Positions 1 to 5,407 of a stretch of DNA of 5,892 nt are shown piece by piece. The position numbers and the translations under genes are program-made. A model generated the notes under the pieces. The model did not search any database and was not told the origin of the DNA. It saw only the letters and a program-made list of their open reading frames with translations. Origin of the DNA: Candidatus Peribacter sp. UBA2144. GTDB taxonomy: Bacteria; Patescibacteriota; Gracilibacteria; Peribacterales; Peribacteraceae. The stretch is taken from positions 1 to 5,892 of the forward strand of contig DCXE01000032.1 of the NCBI GenBank assembly GCA_002328295.1. The letters run 5' to 3'. The stretch's first letter is position 1. Each line of letters opens with the position of its first letter.

Positions 1-278
1 GGTTTGGACCAGGTGGCTTTCGGCCTCCGGGACATCACACTGATATAAGACCATTCCAGTTTAAGCAGACTTCTACTGGTGCTTTATCAAACTATTTCGT
101 AGTTGAAAAAAATCCACGCATAGATCACAGAGGATTTGGTGAAAAGTGGAATGGTCATGGAGTATTTTTCTCGGCAGAGCATTCTAAAGATAAATATACT
201 TGGGATGAGATTATGGATTATATAATTAAGGGATCTGCGAGTAGATATAAGAGAGCTGATAGATTGGCTAGTAAGTAG
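1..278 (+). CDS. C-terminal fragment of an unidentified protein
   Basis: An open frame enters from the left edge (first full codon at base 3) and stops at TAG 276-278, leaving 91 residues of the C-terminus. The fragment begins FGPGGFRPPGHHTDIRPF, continues through an aromatic, glycine-rich stretch (FGEKWNGHGVFF at about residues 49-60) and ends in a basic helix-like tail. The composition looks like a folded globular domain and not noise, and no other frame is open across the interval. The HHTD segment and the Trp/Gly/His cluster recall metal- or sugar-binding enzymes, but I do not recognise the family and assign no function. There is no membrane segment in the visible part. No clear terminator follows; the next gene has its own promoter about 60 bp downstream. 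Confidence 0.7.
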   Translation, partial: FGPGGFRPPGHHTDIRPFQFKQTSTGALSNYFVVEKNPRIDHRGFGEKWNGHGVFFSAEHSKDKYTWDEIMDYIIKGSASRYKRADRLASK

Positions 279-317
279 ATTCTAGTTGTTGAAAATTAAT
301 AGATCAGGCCTTATTTG

Positions 318-330
318 GCGTATATTACGC
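318..330. repeat. Short inverted repeat upstream of a promoter
   Basis: GCGTA-TAT-TACGC is a 13-bp perfect inverted repeat lying 4 bp upstream of the -35 box of the promoter for the 603-residue protein. The position suits a regulator binding site, but the arms are only 5 bp, so it could be chance. Confidence 0.25.
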
Positions 331-334
331 AGAA

Positions 335-363
335 TTGCTGAAATAGCATAAATATAGTATAAT
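335..363 (+). promoter_or_regulatory. Sigma70-type promoter of the coiled-coil protein gene
   Basis: TTGCTG (335-340) and a perfect TATAAT (358-363) are separated by 17 bp, the optimal spacing. Transcription would start near 370, giving a leader of roughly 16 nt made only of A, T and one C before the ATG at 386. There is no Shine-Dalgarno in that leader, so initiation must rely on a short, unstructured A-rich 5' end. Confidence 0.7.
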
Positions 364-385
364 AATAGTAAATATATACAAAAAA

Positions 386-2197
386 ATGGCATTTAGAAAC
401 AGAAAAAAAACACCGGATACAAAGAAAAACCCCGATGACTCGGAGGTTAAAAAACTGCAAGAAGCGGGGCAGGAGGAAAACAAGCAAGACCTAGGACTAG
501 GAGACCAGGTGGCTGAATTAGAAGACAGAGTTAATGGTCATGATGAGGAATTGGAAGATCATTCAGCACAACTGGATGATTTGAATGCTCTAATGGAAGA
601 AGTAGAAGCTCCTGTGGTGGAAAAGGAGGAAGCAGTTACACAGGTTTCATTGGCATCTGTTGATCCACTGGCTAGTGTGGATCCATTGGCATCAAATGAA
701 ATGGATCAAGAATTGGGTGGTGTTACAGAGGCTTCAATAGAAAGAAAAGAAAATATAGCTGATGCAAAAGTTCGTGTAGCAGAAAGCATAGATAGACTCG
801 CAGATGCCGAGCCAGAAGACCGCGGAGAAAAGGCAGGAGATATTGCCGAAGAAGGAAAAAACGAAATCGAAGAAAGCTTCGGAGATATAGTTAAAGTTAC
901 ACGAGATGAAGAGGGGAATGTAATGAGTGATGTTGATAATTATGAGAATGAAGAAACTGGCAGAAGTGGAGTCGATGCTTTGTACGAGGATCTTTTGGAA
1001 GCGGAAAGTATCGAGGATCCTGTCGAGCGAGAGAAGGCGGTAGCGGAGGTTAAGAAGAAGATAGAGACCGCAGTAGGGGACAAAGACAAAGCAGAAAAGA
1101 TTTACGACAAAGCATCAGAAGATAAGAACATGATGAAGTATCACAATGCTTTGTTTATGGAGAAGTTGGAGGCTGCTTATGCAACAGGTGATCCAGAATT
1201 GATTGAGGACATAAAAGATGAAATAGAAAAAGATGCACCTGCGATTGAGAAGCTTAAGAAAATCGATGCAATACTTGAGAGAGCTTCTGTGGAACATGAA
1301 GAACTGAGGAGATTAAATGGACTTAGCAAAAAGATTGATAAGAAGCTGGGTGTTCCTTCTCTTATTGATGCATACAGCGAAGTAGAGGCCAAGGGGATTA
1401 AGAGTAAGAAGCTGGATAGTGCTATAAATGATTTGGATGAAGCACTTAATAGTCAGTTTGAATTAACTACAAAGGAGGGCAAAGAAGCGGCAACCTCTGT
1501 TAAAAAAATGGTTGATGGTGGAGCGGGGGAGATTGCAAACGAAATACTTGCAAACGGAAGCGTGAGGTATACGGGAGCCGGGAAGATGGAGGGTGTAATA
1601 AAAGGGCAGACTGTTTATATAGATACAAGCGGGAATGAAATTGTTGTTTATATGAAAGATAACAAAGACAACAAGTTCGAAGTGAATATGCAATCCGATC
1701 AGGTGGAAGAGGATTATGACATAGTCAAGGGTGCAGTAGATGCTAGTAACATTGGTGCTACAGAATTCGTGGAGAGCGAAAAGTTGCGATCGATGGCAAT
1801 GGACTTTGAAAATGACAGCCAGTTTATGGATAAAGATCAGTCTGATATGTACAAGGAAATGATTGGAATTGCTTATGGAGTAACAGGTAGCACAGTAGAA
1901 ATTCCTTCAAATGGCAGAGCCCAATTGGACAAAATTCATATATTCAGTCACGGGTCCGGAGAGCCATCTGTAGTTGCAAAGGAGCTATTTGGATGGATGC
2001 GTAAGCATGCGTCCAGTGCGGATGAAATGAGAAAGCTCCGAGCGAATATGAAGGAAGGTTTCGTAGAGGGATTGGTATCTATGTGGACAGAAAAAGAAAA
2101 TGGAGAGCTGAAGTCTCAACCCGTATTCGAAGACTATTCGATCTCTGATATTCAAACAGAGATGGCGAAGAAGAATCCTGATTCTAAGATTGTCTAG
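386..2197 (+). CDS. Large acidic coiled-coil protein of unknown function
   Basis: This 603-residue protein is very rich in Glu, Asp and Lys, with no signal peptide or membrane segment; I do not recognise its family. It begins with a basic, disordered-looking stretch (MAFRNRKK, residues 1-8). Residues about 42-73 form a short coiled coil with heptad positions V42, L45, V49, H52, L56, H59, L63, L66, M70 and V73, so two core positions are histidine. A tandem repeat follows at 89-106 (LASVDP, LASVDP, LASNEM). Residues about 110-390 are predicted mostly charged alpha-helix. From about 390 to the end the character changes to mixed strand and helix (for example QTVYIDTSGNEIVVYM near 410-425 and KIHIFSHGSGEPS near 520), suggesting a folded C-terminal domain. 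The ATG at 386 is preceded by an A-run and a good promoter, without a Shine-Dalgarno. The gene ends 6 bp from the stop of the convergent neighbour. A structural or scaffold role is only a guess. Confidence 0.88.
   Translation: MAFRNRKKTPDTKKNPDDSEVKKLQEAGQEENKQDLGLGDQVAELEDRVNGHDEELEDHSAQLDDLNALMEEVEAPVVEKEEAVTQVSLASVDPLASVDPLASNEMDQELGGVTEASIERKENIADAKVRVAESIDRLADAEPEDRGEKAGDIAEEGKNEIEESFGDIVKVTRDEEGNVMSDVDNYENEETGRSGVDALYEDLLEAESIEDPVEREKAVAEVKKKIETAVGDKDKAEKIYDKASEDKNMMKYHNALFMEKLEAAYATGDPELIEDIKDEIEKDAPAIEKLKKIDAILERASVEHEELRRLNGLSKKIDKKLGVPSLIDAYSEVEAKGIKSKKLDSAINDLDEALNSQFELTTKEGKEAATSVKKMVDGGAGEIANEILANGSVRYTGAGKMEGVIKGQTVYIDTSGNEIVVYMKDNKDNKFEVNMQSDQVEEDYDIVKGAVDASNIGATEFVESEKLRSMAMDFENDSQFMDKDQSDMYKEMIGIAYGVTGSTVEIPSNGRAQLDKIHIFSHGSGEPSVVAKELFGWMRKHASSADEMRKLRANMKEGFVEGLVSMWTEKENGELKSQPVFEDYSISDIQTEMAKKNPDSKIV
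650..703 (+). repeat. In-frame tandem repeat coding LASVDP units
   Basis: Three consecutive 18-bp units encode LASVDP, LASVDP and LASNEM. The first two units differ at several synonymous third positions, so the protein sequence has been kept while the DNA diverged; this is not a recent slippage product. It probably forms a flexible linker between the coiled coil and the helical part of the protein. Confidence 0.7.
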
Positions 2198-2203
2198 GAA
2201 GGT

Positions 2204-3187
2204 TCAAGCAAGTATATCGTAATCCTTGCCCATTCTTTTCAAAAATTCATCAAGTTCTTTGTCTCCAGGCATTTCAACGACTGCACTACAAAATTTTCCA
2301 CCTCTACTTCCCTGGTTTCTTTCATGAATACTTTTTGGTTTTTCTGCTATCCCATTTCGAAAATGCCCACTTGCCCATATATTACCAAATGCAGTAAATT
2401 CATCCCTTCTATCATTTACATTATCCAGATTCGCTTGTTCGCGTCGGCTGATGGTTTGCCATTTTCTCATGTAATTATGGTAGGCCTCTTCTTTGCCAAT
2501 TTCGAAGACAACTTTATAAGTACTTTCCCTCTCAGCTGCAATTATTTTAATCTTCAGTCTTCCGCTTTCTATCATATCATATATGCCAGGTGGCAGATTT
2601 TTTTTCAACTGATATTCAATTATTTCCGGTTGTCTGTTTGCATCGAATGTGTCTCCTTGTTGTTCATCGTAGTACTTCATTGTCTGCAAGGCAGTTCTCA
2701 TTTCTGCAATATCATCTGCAGTTATACGTTCTCCATTTTTCTTTTTTCTCATTATTCTTCTAACAATCTCCTCTTCAGATGTATATCCCTCTTGGCAGTA
2801 GTGATCAACTCCATAATCTCTGTGCAATTGAGTCATTACTTCTCCAGTTTCACGTCTGTTCTTTGCAATAAAGTCATGGACAGGTTGCTTTAAAGCTTTT
2901 TTTGCAAAATGGTTTGTCCAAAGAATAATTGCCAGTTGAGTTGGATTGCGGACCGGGTATTTATTTACCTCCGCAGATTGTCCATTGCTCAACTTAAACT
3001 TATCCGGCAAAGCCTCCAGTGCTTCCTCTGGTTTCATCCTATTCAAATCAACAGCACCCATTGCCTCTCTTGCACTTAAGGCTGTAACCAAAGCTCCTCC
3101 GCCAATAGCCTCTACAGATCTCCTCAAAAATTCTCGGCGCTCAATGGCCGGGTCGATAATTGCCCCTTCGTGAGCATTTTCACGCAT
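2204..3187 (-). CDS. Unknown protein with twin-arginine-like signal sequence
   Basis: The product is 327 residues when started at ATG 3187. A TTG six bases further out (3193) is in frame, but the promoter places the mRNA 5' end at about 3187, so ATG is preferred. The N-terminus carries R17-R18-E-F-L-R-R, close to the twin-arginine consensus (S/T-R-R-x-F-L-K). It is followed by a mildly hydrophobic segment (about 24-39, with a triple glycine) and possible signal peptidase sites after A39 or A45. This suggests Tat-dependent export, although the hydrophobic core is weak and the motif could belong to a cytoplasmic protein. The remainder is hydrophilic and helical, with two cysteines (C131 and C300) that could form a disulfide outside the cell. 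I do not recognise the family and assign no enzymatic role. The gene is convergent with the coiled-coil gene (6 bp between stops) and has no visible terminator of its own. Confidence 0.85.
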   Translation of the reverse strand: MRENAHEGAIIDPAIERREFLRRSVEAIGGGALVTALSAREAMGAVDLNRMKPEEALEALPDKFKLSNGQSAEVNKYPVRNPTQLAIILWTNHFAKKALKQPVHDFIAKNRRETGEVMTQLHRDYGVDHYCQEGYTSEEEIVRRIMRKKKNGERITADDIAEMRTALQTMKYYDEQQGDTFDANRQPEIIEYQLKKNLPPGIYDMIESGRLKIKIIAAERESTYKVVFEIGKEEAYHNYMRKWQTISRREQANLDNVNDRRDEFTAFGNIWASGHFRNGIAEKPKSIHERNQGSRGGKFCSAVVEMPGDKELDEFLKRMGKDYDILA

Positions 3188-3193
3188 AGACAA

Positions 3194-3221
3194 ATTATAA
3201 TGATATTATGGAATATGTCAA
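3194..3221 (-). promoter_or_regulatory. Consensus promoter giving a probable leaderless mRNA
   Basis: Read on the minus strand, TTGACA (plus-strand 3221-3216) and TATAAT (3199-3194) are both perfect consensus hexamers with a 16-bp spacer. Only TTGTCT lies between the -10 box and the ATG at 3187, so the expected transcription start falls on or next to the A of the start codon. This implies leaderless translation and argues against the upstream TTG codon as the start. Confidence 0.8.
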
Positions 3222-3283
3222 TGTCTGTGCAATGTGGATTTTTACTTTTACATAGCGATTTATTCATCTATTCCTTTCTCCAA

Positions 3284-3327
3284 CTCCCCCTCACCCAACC
3301 CTCTCCCCCTTCTGAGGGGGAGAGGGG
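3284..3327 (+). repeat. GC-rich palindromic intergenic repeat, copy 1
   Basis: A CTCCCCCTCACCCAACC head leads into a hairpin with 12-bp arms (3299-3310 and 3315-3326) and a TCTG loop. The arrangement (CCCTCACCC head, then a CCTCTCC...GGAGAGG palindrome) is the same as in the two copies after the DUF389 gene. It resembles REP-type elements in design. It sits between the divergent promoters of the minus-strand gene and the DUF389 gene, with no T-run that would make it a classic terminator. Confidence 0.7.
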
Positions 3328-3380
3328 AAGCAGGAAAATTTTCAAGCATAGTGAATAATATGCTAGGGGCTACTGTTCTT

Positions 3381-3409
3381 TTGATAATATTCTTTATTTA
3401 GTGCAAAAT
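3381..3409 (+). promoter_or_regulatory. Possible promoter of the DUF389 gene
   Basis: TTGATA (3381-3386) and CAAAAT (3404-3409) are separated by 17 bp, about 30 bp upstream of the ATG at 3439. The -35 is good and the -10 is poor. No Shine-Dalgarno lies between it and the start codon. AT-rich DNA yields such pairs by chance, so this is tentative. Confidence 0.35.
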
Positions 3410-3438
3410 AGGCTCACTTAAACATTCCATTTGATCTT

Positions 3439-4122
3439 ATGTTCTGGCCATTTAAAAAAGAATCATCTCTACTCGAAGCAACAGATAAGGAACAGCGCGA
3501 AGCTGTGGAGAGTTTGGTCTCTCAGGGAACTCTGCACAGTGGTTATTATCTGATGCTTTTCTTGGCGACTCTTATAGTCACTCCTGGACTCTTGATTGAT
3601 AATGTTGCGGTTGTCATTGGAGGAATGATACTTGCACCGTTGGTTGTTCCTATTCTATCACTGTCACTTTCATTGGTATCGGGGAACGGCCATGGGATGC
3701 TTAGATCGGTAAAAATACTTTTGATTTCAATTGTGTTGGTAGTTGCTACATCAGCAGTGCTTACTACTGTCCTTTCCAGAGCTTACAGCGAGCCTACCAA
3801 TCTGATGCAGACCCAGATCGCCCCGGGCATTTATGTCTTCATTTCATTCTGCAGCGGAATCGCGGGAGCGTTTGCATTTGTAAAAAAGAATCTTGCACAG
3901 GCGATAGCGGGGGTTGCGGTTACGGTTTCTTTGCTTCCTCCTATTTGCACTATTGGTATCGGCCTTTCTCTTGGTAAATATACATTGGTAGAGAATTCAT
4001 CAATTCTGCTTGTGTCCAACTTTGTAGGAATGTGCATGGCGGCGTTTATAGTATTTTGGGTGCTTGGATTTTTGGATGCGGGTAAAGATGAGGATAAGGC
4101 GATAAAGAAAATTGAGAAGTAA
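3439..4122 (+). CDS. DUF389 family membrane protein
   Basis: This 227-residue integral membrane protein has about six hydrophobic segments (roughly 36-53, 54-80, 91-113, 130-148, 152-178 and 187-212). The segments carry hallmarks I associate with the DUF389 / TIGR00341 hydrophobic protein family: the block D54-N-V-A-V-V-I-G-G-M-I-L-A-P-L (54-68) with a following PI at 71-72, and A157-G-V-A-V-T-V-S-L-L-P-P (157-168). Helix-breaking prolines and glycines lie within the segments, as in transporters. Molecular function is not established for the family to my knowledge. Many DUF389 proteins are longer, with extra soluble domains; this one has only a short cytoplasmic N-terminus (about 35 residues) and a charged 15-residue tail. 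The ATG at 3439 has no Shine-Dalgarno. The gene is bracketed by palindromic repeats, the downstream pair starting 1 bp after its TAA. Confidence 0.9.
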   Translation: MFWPFKKESSLLEATDKEQREAVESLVSQGTLHSGYYLMLFLATLIVTPGLLIDNVAVVIGGMILAPLVVPILSLSLSLVSGNGHGMLRSVKILLISIVLVVATSAVLTTVLSRAYSEPTNLMQTQIAPGIYVFISFCSGIAGAFAFVKKNLAQAIAGVAVTVSLLPPICTIGIGLSLGKYTLVENSSILLVSNFVGMCMAAFIVFWVLGFLDAGKDEDKAIKKIEK

Positions 4123-4123
4123 T

Positions 4124-4250
4124 GACCTCACCCCCGGCCCCTCTCCTGTGAGCAGGAGAGGGGAGCTATTTTGTTGTTTCTGTTGCGTTAGTTTCATACA
4201 ACAAGTTCCCCCTCTCCTCTGCAGAGGAGAGGGGGTTAGGGGGTGAGGTC
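4124..4250. repeat. Inverted pair of palindromic repeats, copies 2 and 3
   Basis: A 127-bp element is bounded by perfect 12-bp inverted ends, GACCTCACCCCC (4124-4135) and GGGGGTGAGGTC (4239-4250). Inside are two hairpins: 11-bp arms with a TGAG loop (4138-4148 and 4153-4163), and a perfect 28-bp palindrome (4208-4235). Each half is a copy of the unit seen at 3284-3327; the second is in opposite orientation, so the pair is organised like a BIME (paired REP units). The 44-bp centre (4164-4207) is AT-rich and unlike the arms. The element could mobilise as a unit or stabilise the 3' end of the DUF389 mRNA. No convincing target duplication flanks it. Confidence 0.8.
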
Positions 4251-4263
4251 GTATCTTTAAAAC

Positions 4264-4291
4264 GGGCATCCGCCTATTCGGGCGGATGCCC
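4264..4291 (+). terminator. Strong hairpin, possible terminator or repeat
   Basis: GGGCATCCGCC and GGCGGATGCCC form a perfect 11-bp stem with a 6-nt loop (TATTCG). It lies about 140 bp after the DUF389 stop, the right place for a terminator, but only TT follows, so intrinsic termination would be weak. It may instead be another dispersed palindrome. Confidence 0.45.
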
Positions 4292-4301
4292 TTACCTCTT
4301 C

Positions 4302-4345
4302 GCACAAATGTTTATTGAGTTTTCACTCTTTTTTGATGTTTGTGC
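4302..4345 (+). terminator. Nested hairpins with T-run, possible weak terminator
   Basis: GCACAAA (4302-4308) pairs with TTTGTGC (4339-4345) and can extend inward through G-U pairs. Inside, GAGT-TTTC-ACTC (4317-4328) is followed directly by six Ts (4329-4334). The inner stem is only 4 bp, so termination would be inefficient on its own, but with the 4264-4291 hairpin just upstream this could end DUF389 transcription. Confidence 0.35.
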
Positions 4346-4347
4346 TA

Positions 4348-4363
4348 ACCCGAAGCTTCGGGT
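4348..4363. repeat. Perfect 16-bp palindrome
   Basis: ACCCGAAGCTTCGGGT is fully self-complementary. There is no T-run on either side, so it is not a terminator. It could be a protein-binding site or a dispersed palindrome upstream of the structured region at 4416-4650. Confidence 0.5.
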
Positions 4364-4415
4364 ATCGAGTCTACAATTAATCCAGTAGAACGGATGTTTT
4401 TTGTTTGTGTAAGCC

Positions 4416-4660
4416 ATGAACCACGTTGGGTTCACGACGAGCAAAGAGGGGAGAGAAGTGACTAAAATCATAGGAATGAAACACCCCTACGCCCAGGAAC
4501 TTGTCCCGGGAAAAGAACCAAGCCGCATGTGGATGCTGAGCGAGAAGCCTGGCAAACCATGCTGTACAAGGCGTCACCTCTCACCTCTCTTTACCATTTG
4601 TGATGTTAAAGGCCGAACAGATTATTCTATCACAAATGCGTAATCTGTACAAGGAGGGGT
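4416..4660 (+). ncRNA. Candidate structured leader RNA upstream of gmk
   Basis: No confident protein gene lies here, but the folding potential is striking. Positions 4443-4462 pair with 4573-4592 in a 20-position helix with 17 Watson-Crick pairs, one G-U and two mismatches. Smaller hairpins surround it: TGAACC/GGTTCA (4417-4422 with 4429-4434) and CCAGG/CCTGG (4493-4497 with 4548-4552). Downstream, two hairpins interleave: 4595-4604 with 4629-4638 (10 bp) and 4617-4624 with 4641-4648 (8 bp). The 10-mer CTGTACAAGG occurs at 4562-4571 and again at 4645-4654, running into the gmk Shine-Dalgarno. The 3' arm 4583-4592 can also pair with the Shine-Dalgarno (4651-4660). A -10-like TACAAT at 4372-4377 could start the transcript, but I see no matching -35. 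I compared it by eye with RNase P, SRP, tmRNA, 6S, T-box and common riboswitch consensus motifs and found no match. A stand-alone small RNA is the main alternative to a leader. Confidence 0.5.
4651..4659 (+). promoter_or_regulatory. Strong Shine-Dalgarno for gmk
   Basis: AAGGAGGGG contains the full AGGAGG core and ends 4 bases before the ATG at 4664. It is the only strong Shine-Dalgarno at a gene start in this window and favours 4664 over the in-frame ATG at 4721, which has none. Confidence 0.75.
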
Positions 4661-4663
4661 AGA

Positions 4664-5311
4664 ATGGCTATATTCAGTATCTGTGAGCTGTTTATATGTG
4701 ATAAAATACATATCACATTTATGGCTGATTCTCACGGCAAACTAGTCCTCATCATTGGCCCAAGCGGAGTAGGTAAGAGCGTTATCCTAAAAGCGCTAAA
4801 AGAAAATCATCCTGATCTGCACTTTCCCAGAAGTGCTACAACGCGTGCAAGACGCGATGGAGAAGGAGATGAACTTTATAGGTTTGTTGATGAAGGGGAA
4901 TTCGATCAACTGATCAAAGACGGAGACATATTAGAGTGGGCGGTTGTACATGGAGGAGCTAGATATGGAACTCTGGCTGATGAGATCATTCCTCACATTG
5001 AGGATGGAAAGGTTGTGGTCAGAGAGGTAGATGTGCAGGGATTCGATTCAATCACGAATCATCAACTATTCAGAGGCTCCGAAGCTCCGTATAAGCTTGA
5101 GTCTCTGTTCATTCTTCCGGAGAGTAAAGAGGTTCTGATTGAGAGGATTACAGAGAGGGCTCCAATATCGGATGAAGAGCTAAAAAGAAGGATTGCAAGC
5201 ATGGAAAAAGAGATGACATATGCAGAACTTTGTGACACCCAAGTTATTAACGCTCAGGACAAATTGGAAGAGGCAGTAGTGGAAATTGAGCAAAAACTAG
5301 GGCTAGATTGA
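4664..5311 (+). CDS. gmk: Guanylate kinase
   Basis: Guanylate kinase transfers phosphate from ATP to GMP to make GDP, in the cytoplasm. The 215-residue frame contains the P-loop GPSGVGKS (32-39). The GMP-binding set includes S57, R61, R64 and E67 in SATTRARRDGE, then Y72, E91 (LEWA), Y101 (RYG) and D123 in DVQG; the lid/base region follows at ILPESKEVLIERITER (150-165). The loop between E67 and Y72 is one residue shorter than in yeast guanylate kinase. R64-R-D replaces the more usual basic-Pro-Gly pattern, so the sequence is divergent but complete. Family members normally start a few residues before the GKL strand. That corresponds to the ATG at 4721 (M20, MADSHGKL), giving 196 residues; the upstream 19 residues are hydrophobic and atypical. 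The Shine-Dalgarno supports 4664. A hairpin separates the two starts. A structured, possibly regulatory leader precedes the gene. Confidence 0.93.
   Translation: MAIFSICELFICDKIHITFMADSHGKLVLIIGPSGVGKSVILKALKENHPDLHFPRSATTRARRDGEGDELYRFVDEGEFDQLIKDGDILEWAVVHGGARYGTLADEIIPHIEDGKVVVREVDVQGFDSITNHQLFRGSEAPYKLESLFILPESKEVLIERITERAPISDEELKRRIASMEKEMTYAELCDTQVINAQDKLEEAVVEIEQKLGLD
4696..4718 (+). repeat. gmk: Hairpin between the two possible gmk starts
   Basis: ATGTGATA (4696-4703) and TATCACAT (4711-4718) form a perfect 8-bp inverted repeat with a 7-nt loop, ending 2 bases before the in-frame ATG at 4721. TAAAAT inside it (4702-4707) is also -10-like, so a second, nearly leaderless transcript beginning close to 4714 is conceivable, though no good -35 accompanies it. 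Confidence 0.45.
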
Positions 5312-5312
5312 C

Positions 5313-5355
5313 AATTGACCAGCCTTCGCTTTTGGGCTACGGCTGGCAGGCAATT
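5313..5355 (+). repeat. Hairpin downstream of gmk
   Basis: CCAGCC (5319-5324) pairs with GGCTGG (5341-5346) around a 16-nt loop, and AATTG (5313-5317) can pair with CAATT (5351-5355) across an asymmetric bulge. It starts just after the gmk stop and probably protects or ends the transcript. The nearest T-run (5383-5389) is too far away for a classic intrinsic terminator. Confidence 0.45.
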
Positions 5356-5376
5356 AACAATGTATTGTCCTTGCGC

Positions 5377-5407
5377 TTGATGTTTTTTTCTATAGCATTC
5401 CTATAAT
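5377..5407 (+). promoter_or_regulatory. Possible promoter at the asparaginase-like gene start
   Basis: TATAAT at 5402-5407 overlaps the start codon, with TTGATG at 5377-5382 (19-bp spacer); that promoter could not transcribe the ATG at 5406. A TCTATA at 5389-5394 with TTGTCC at 5365-5370 (18-bp spacer) would instead start close to 5401-5406 and give a nearly leaderless mRNA. Both readings are weak. Confidence 0.25.

Noticed and set aside
2324..2893. A 189-codon plus-strand frame opposite the Tat-like gene
   Set aside because: Composition (Phe, Ile, Ser and Cys-rich) is typical of the antisense of a charged helical protein, and the opposite strand has a perfect promoter and a plausible protein.
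3170..3358. A 62-codon plus-strand frame across the intergenic region before DUF389
   Set aside because: It spans a promoter on the other strand and a palindromic repeat (peptide LTQPSPPSEGERG) and has no start signal.
4000..4305. A 101-codon minus-strand frame over the repeat element
   Set aside because: It runs through the palindromic repeats and antisense to the end of the DUF389 gene. Its LTPSPLQRRG-type peptide is the usual translation of such repeats.
4377..4577. A 66-codon minus-strand frame opposite the gmk leader
   Set aside because: No start signal or family resemblance; it is the antisense of the structured region.
4416..4643. A 75-codon plus-strand frame ending 20 bp before the gmk start
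   Set aside because: It has no Shine-Dalgarno and no recognisable domain, and it lies exactly on the long helix and interleaved hairpins, which explain the sequence better. A leader peptide coupled to gmk remains possible, but I cannot support it as a gene.
4595..4648. H-type pseudoknot from the interleaved stems
   Set aside because: Only two nucleotides would cross a 10-bp stem, which is too short; alternative hairpins are the better reading.
4696..4718. CRP-like site suggested by TGTGA and TCACA half-sites
   Set aside because: The half-sites are separated by 11 bp instead of the 6 required for a CRP-type operator, and the site lies inside the gmk reading frame if translation starts at 4664.
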